Assembly: GCA_029248825.1 (NCBI GenBank)
Contig: JAQWIP010000074.1
Coordinates: 1 to 19,340, forward strand
Length of the DNA stretch: 19,340 nucleotides
Direction: 5' to 3'
From: Alphaproteobacteria bacterium
GTDB taxonomy: Bacteria; Pseudomonadota; Alphaproteobacteria; RS24
Shown piece after piece: positions 16,663 through 19,340 of the stretch. Under the pieces are notes generated by a model. That model was not told where the DNA came from. It saw only the letters and a program-made list of their open reading frames with translations, and ran no database searches. Within the stretch, counting starts at the first letter, position 1. Every line of letters starts with the position of its first letter. A program made the translations under genes and the position numbers.

Positions 16663-17601
16663 CTAGCCAATCTCGGTTAAAAAACTCAGCAAAGCCGCGC
16701 CATAGTCTTCGGGGCAATCTTCGACCAGAAAATGACTGCCGCCTTTTAGAATCACCGGTGCGCGGTTGGCTGCCGTGGCGATAAATGGGCGCACGCTCTG
16801 ATGGCCATCGGGGGCGACAATATCTTTATCGGAATAGAGACATAAAAATGGCTTATCGAAATTGGCCAGTTTTTGTCTGGCTCGAAAATTATCGACCAGC
16901 ATCGGATTGTCATAGCGGGTTGGTAACATTTGGGTGAATTGGCGATTGCCCGTCAAATACCGAAAGTTCGGATAAGGCGCCGCATAGCCAGCGACCACTT
17001 GTGTCTCTAAATCGCGGGAACAGATTTTGGCCATCATATTCCAGTGCCGCCAGAACGGGTTAAATCGCACGAATAGTTGAAATTTACGCAAAAATTCTGA
17101 GCCAGGAATGGCCATATCGGTAATGGTTTCCTGCGGGTCGCGGACGGGAAATCCGGTATTTGAAAAAGTGATACTGGCAAGCCGGTCTTGGTAATTAGCC
17201 GCCACCCGCAGACCCAAAATGCCACCCCAATCATGCAGCACGAAATGCACGCCATGCAAATCTAGTTTGTCGAACAGAGCTCCGCTCAACCAAGCCTCAT
17301 GGCGCGCAATGGTGTAATCGCGCAGGCGCGTCGGCTTATCCGAACGCCCCATACCAATCAGGTCCACGGCAATGGCTCGATAGCCAGCGGCGGCCAGTTG
17401 CGGCATAAGTTTGCGCCACATGAAACTCCAAGTCGGATTGCCATGCACCATCACAACAGGCTGACCATCGGCGGGCCCGGCCTCAATGTAATGCATGTCC
17501 AACGTGGCACCCTCGCCATCGTCTAGGGTTACAAAATGCGGCTCGAAATCATAATCTGGCAGATTATCAAAACGGCTGTCAGGGGTTTTTCTCAATTTCA
17601 T
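16663..17601 (-). CDS. Haloalkane dehalogenase-like alpha/beta hydrolase
   Basis: A 312-residue enzyme close to Xanthobacter DhlA in length and numbering. The oxyanion/halide segment is VMVHGNPTWSFMWRK, the nucleophile motif HDWGG gives Asp124 with halide-stabilising Trp125, the acid is Asp260 (SDKD), and the base is His290 (GGSHFLVED). DhlA uses D124, W125, D260 and H289. The N-terminus MKLRKTPDSRFDNLPDYDFEP is typical of the HLD-I group. These enzymes turn a halogenated alkane into alcohol and halide in the cytoplasm. Its second halide-binding Trp in the cap is not at 175 (Gln175); W184 or W187 are candidates, so substrate and even halide use need testing. The frame is open to 17850, but that part runs through the repeats; 17601 fits the family though its ribosome site is weak. 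Confidence 0.85.
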   Translation of the reverse strand: MKLRKTPDSRFDNLPDYDFEPHFVTLDDGEGATLDMHYIEAGPADGQPVVMVHGNPTWSFMWRKLMPQLAAAGYRAIAVDLIGMGRSDKPTRLRDYTIARHEAWLSGALFDKLDLHGVHFVLHDWGGILGLRVAANYQDRLASITFSNTGFPVRDPQETITDMAIPGSEFLRKFQLFVRFNPFWRHWNMMAKICSRDLETQVVAGYAAPYPNFRYLTGNRQFTQMLPTRYDNPMLVDNFRARQKLANFDKPFLCLYSDKDIVAPDGHQSVRPFIATAANRAPVILKGGSHFLVEDCPEDYGAALLSFLTEIG

Positions 17602-17634
17602 ACAGAGGATGATACACGGCCTCGGCCATAATGC

Positions 17635-17665
17635 AAATATATTGGCACTTATCATGCCATTATAT
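17635..17665 (-). promoter_or_regulatory. Possible promoter of the haloalkane dehalogenase-like gene
   Basis: A consensus TATAAT is found on the minus strand at 17664-17659, about 58 bases before ATG 17601. The -35 region is weak, so this is tentative. Confidence 0.35.
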
Positions 17666-17687
17666 ATTCTGATGACAATTGGGAAAA

Positions 17688-17822
17688 TAGCGGACGCTAA
17701 AAGCACTCGCCAACTTGTTGGCGTTAGTGCGCCTTGCGCAAAGGAGCTGTCGATTTCTGAGTAATTGGTAGCGGACGCTAAAAGCACTTGCCAACTTGTT
17801 GGCTTTAGTGCGCCTTGCGCAA
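17688..17822. repeat. Two 54-bp direct repeats, 81-bp period, with internal hairpins
   Basis: TAGCGGACGCTAAAAGCAC begins copies at 17688-17741 and 17769-17822; they match at 52 of 54 positions (17708 C/T and 17723 G/T). Each copy holds CGCCAACTTGTTGGCG-type arms around CTTG, extended by GCACT/AGTGC, and a second stem TGCGCCTTGCGCA. They lie in the gap between two minus-strand genes. The 81-bp period is a multiple of three, so a chance ORF runs through both copies. It is not a CRISPR: only two copies, with a 27-bp spacer. No other copy is seen in the window. Confidence 0.85.
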
Positions 17823-17828
17823 GCGAGG

Positions 17829-17849
17829 TGACTTTGCGAAGTAAAGTCA
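17829..17849. repeat. Hairpin in gene-free stretch
   Basis: TGACTTTGC pairs with GTAAAGTCA (one G-T pair) around GAA. The nearest T run on the plus strand is 8 bases on (17859-17863), so it is at best a weak terminator. Confidence 0.4.
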
Positions 17850-17910
17850 TCGAGACGCTTTTTAAGCAAATCCAACCGGTTACCTCTTAAACAACTCTCA
17901 TAATCTGAGC

Positions 17911-17945
17911 TGTGACCAGCCTGTGAGCGCGCCTAGGTGGTCACA
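17911..17945. repeat. 8-bp inverted repeat (TGTGACCA/TGGTCACA)
   Basis: TGTGACCA (17911-17918) pairs with TGGTCACA (17938-17945), with CCT/AGG as inner pairs after a bulged G. It lies between the repeats and the end of the monooxygenase gene and could be an operator or the stem of a small RNA. No gene is seen in 17823-18031. Confidence 0.45.
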
Positions 17946-18031
17946 AATGATTACCCCCTTGGGCGTTTTGCGACGCGCGTGATTTTCAAAACGTCTCAAC
18001 TCAGTCGAAGCGCCAGTTTAATCCCTTCGCC

Positions 18032-19340
18032 TTAAACAAAGTCATATTCTTCCGGCGCAATTTTTTTGGTGCGGCGGTTATATTCCAGCCATGGCCCTGG
18101 CCAATTATTGGTGTTAACGCCCTTATCGGTCACATACCAAGACGAACAGCCACCTGTATTCCATACGCTATCGGCGCTGCGCTGTTCCATTTCATCGCGC
18201 CAATTTTCCATCACTTCGGATTTCAGATCGAGATAACCATAATCGCCATCTTGTAGTTTTTTTATGGCATCAAGAATGTAGCGATATTGGCACTCATTGG
18301 AATAGGGCACAGAACCGGCGCCGTGATTTGTATTCGGTCCATACATAATGAACATATTTGGAAATCCCGCGACGGTGGTGCCGAGATAGGCTTCGGGGCG
18401 GTCGTCCCACACCTCACTTAGTTCGCGCCCGTCCCGACCGCGAACCTCCATCGGCGCGACAAAGTCCAGAGGTTTAAAACCAGTGCCCCAAATAATCACA
18501 TCCGCAGGCCGCTCCTCTCCGTCTGCATCGACCAAGCCTTGCGCCGTCACCCGCGGCGAGGCGCCGTGAATAAGCTCAACATTGGCTCGCTTGAGGGTTG
18601 GATACCAATCATTAGAGAATAGAGCGCGCTTGCAGCCGATTTGATAATTGGGTGTCGTCTTTTCGAGCAGCGCAGGGTGATCGCGAAACTCTTTGCGACG
18701 GAAAGCATTCGCGGCCGATTGCATCGGCTTGAGCACCCATGGGCGGGTGGTGAAGCCATAGGTCAAAAACTCAAAAGCCCAGAAGAAAAACTGACGGCTC
18801 AAATTGACGCGCAGCGGAAAGCGTATGAAAAAGCGCTTTTCCCAAGCCGCATATTGGCGGTCAAATTTGTGCAATATCCACGGTGCCGAGCGTTGATAAA
18901 TATCGAGATGCGCCGCCTGTTTGGCGACTTCAGGAACAAATTGAATGGCGCTGGCACCAGTGCCGACCACAGCCACGCGTTTGCCGGCGAAGTCATAATC
19001 ATGGTCCCAATTTGCCGAATGGAAACTGGCGCCTTCGAATTGTTCCATGCCGTCAAGCTTAGGAATAGACGGATTGGAAAGCTGCCCGCAGGCAGATATC
19101 AAAATATCAAAATGGCGCGCTTGCCCGTCGCTGGTTTTCACATGCCAAGATTTTTTCTCGGCATCAAACTGCGCACTCTCAACCGCCGTGTTACAGCGCA
19201 AATACGGGCGCACGCCATAATCGTCAACCAGATGATTGAGATATTGTTCAATATCGTCTTGCGGCGCATAGCGGCGCGACCATTGTGTGCCCGGCGCAAA
19301 AGAAAAGGAATAAAGATGGGACGGCACATCGCAGGCCGCG
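18032..19340 (-). CDS. Flavin-containing (Baeyer-Villiger-type) monooxygenase, 5' end outside window
   Basis: At least 435 residues, with the frame open to the window edge. The edge reads AACDVPSHLYSFSF, which in family members follows the N-terminal FAD Rossmann fold, so about 90 residues are missing; the apparent GTG start at 19327 is an internal Val codon. The type I Baeyer-Villiger fingerprint F-x-G-x-x-x-H-x-x-x-W is complete as FEGASFHSANW (codons 19039-19007), followed by the NADPH fold VAVVGTGASAIQF. GTGFKPLDF and MYGPNTNHGAG fit the same family. These enzymes insert oxygen into ketones to give esters, or oxidise N or S atoms. Substrate unknown. It is on the same strand as the dehalogenase-like gene, 430 bp upstream. 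Confidence 0.9.
   Translation of the reverse strand, partial: AACDVPSHLYSFSFAPGTQWSRRYAPQDDIEQYLNHLVDDYGVRPYLRCNTAVESAQFDAEKKSWHVKTSDGQARHFDILISACGQLSNPSIPKLDGMEQFEGASFHSANWDHDYDFAGKRVAVVGTGASAIQFVPEVAKQAAHLDIYQRSAPWILHKFDRQYAAWEKRFFIRFPLRVNLSRQFFFWAFEFLTYGFTTRPWVLKPMQSAANAFRRKEFRDHPALLEKTTPNYQIGCKRALFSNDWYPTLKRANVELIHGASPRVTAQGLVDADGEERPADVIIWGTGFKPLDFVAPMEVRGRDGRELSEVWDDRPEAYLGTTVAGFPNMFIMYGPNTNHGAGSVPYSNECQYRYILDAIKKLQDGDYGYLDLKSEVMENWRDEMEQRSADSVWNTGGCSSWYVTDKGVNTNNWPGPWLEYNRRTKKIAPEEYDFV

Noticed and set aside
17688..17822. Possible CRISPR array
   Set aside because: Only two repeats, too long, with one 27-bp interval and no cas genes.
17602..17850. N-terminal extension of the dehalogenase-like gene through the repeats
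   Set aside because: The extension would encode the two non-coding repeats (AQGAL.PTSW twice) and has no family match; homology starts at ATG 17601.
17880..17945. tRNA-Met-like CTCATAA loop near 17900
   Set aside because: The bases on each side do not form an anticodon stem and no acceptor or T arm can be built.

Overview
The window looks like chromosomal DNA of an alphaproteobacterium, probably a free-living aquatic heterotroph. I infer this from the moderately high GC, the protein families present (MATE pump starting MDPRT, DUF2805/TIGR03643 protein, CehA-type PHP hydrolase, haloalkane dehalogenase, flavin monooxygenase, large GST-family proteins) and the alternating single-gene layout. 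No phage, transposase, integrase, CRISPR, rRNA or tRNA gene was found. All genes are ordinary chromosomal coding sequence; nothing forces a mobile island.

Layout. 1-201: a perfect 59-bp inverted repeat whose left arm is the window edge, possibly a fold-back assembly or amplification artefact. 107-763: membrane protein with a degenerate cyclic-nucleotide-binding fold. 760-987 (-): small two-helix membrane protein. 1095-2444: MATE efflux transporter. 2441-5582 (-): tight purT / enoyl-CoA hydratase / MFS transporter operon. 5722-6198: styrene-oxide-isomerase-like (StyC family) membrane protein. 6202-7710 (-): DEAD-box RNA helicase with a Gly/Lys/Pro repeat tail. 7902-10613: large exported CehA/McbA-like PHP metallohydrolase. 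10617-11960 (-): GPH-family sugar symporter. 12082-12312: DUF2805 protein. 12405-13496: large GST-family gene broken by one in-frame TAA. 13532-14768 (-): TetR regulator followed by a VTT/DedA-like membrane protein. 14877-16656: two-gene operon of a membrane-anchored DUF1330-like protein and an intact paralogue of the broken GST. 16663-17601 (-): haloalkane dehalogenase-like hydrolase. 17602-18031: gene-free stretch with two 54-bp repeats and hairpins. 18032-19340 (-): flavin-dependent Baeyer-Villiger-type monooxygenase, 5' end outside the window.

How it fits together. The best-supported regulatory unit is the TetR gene and the divergent operon at 14877. They share a perfect 12-bp-arm palindrome that contains a TTGACA -35 box on each strand, as expected for an autoregulated two-way switch. 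Several genes belong to families that process epoxides, halides, esters, ketones and glutathione conjugates (StyC-like, CehA-like, two GST-type, haloalkane dehalogenase-like, monooxygenase, enoyl-CoA hydratase). They are not in one operon, so a shared pathway is only a hypothesis. Convergent genes meet end to end with 4-bp overlaps or gaps of 3 to 6 bp in five of six cases, leaving almost no room for intrinsic terminators.
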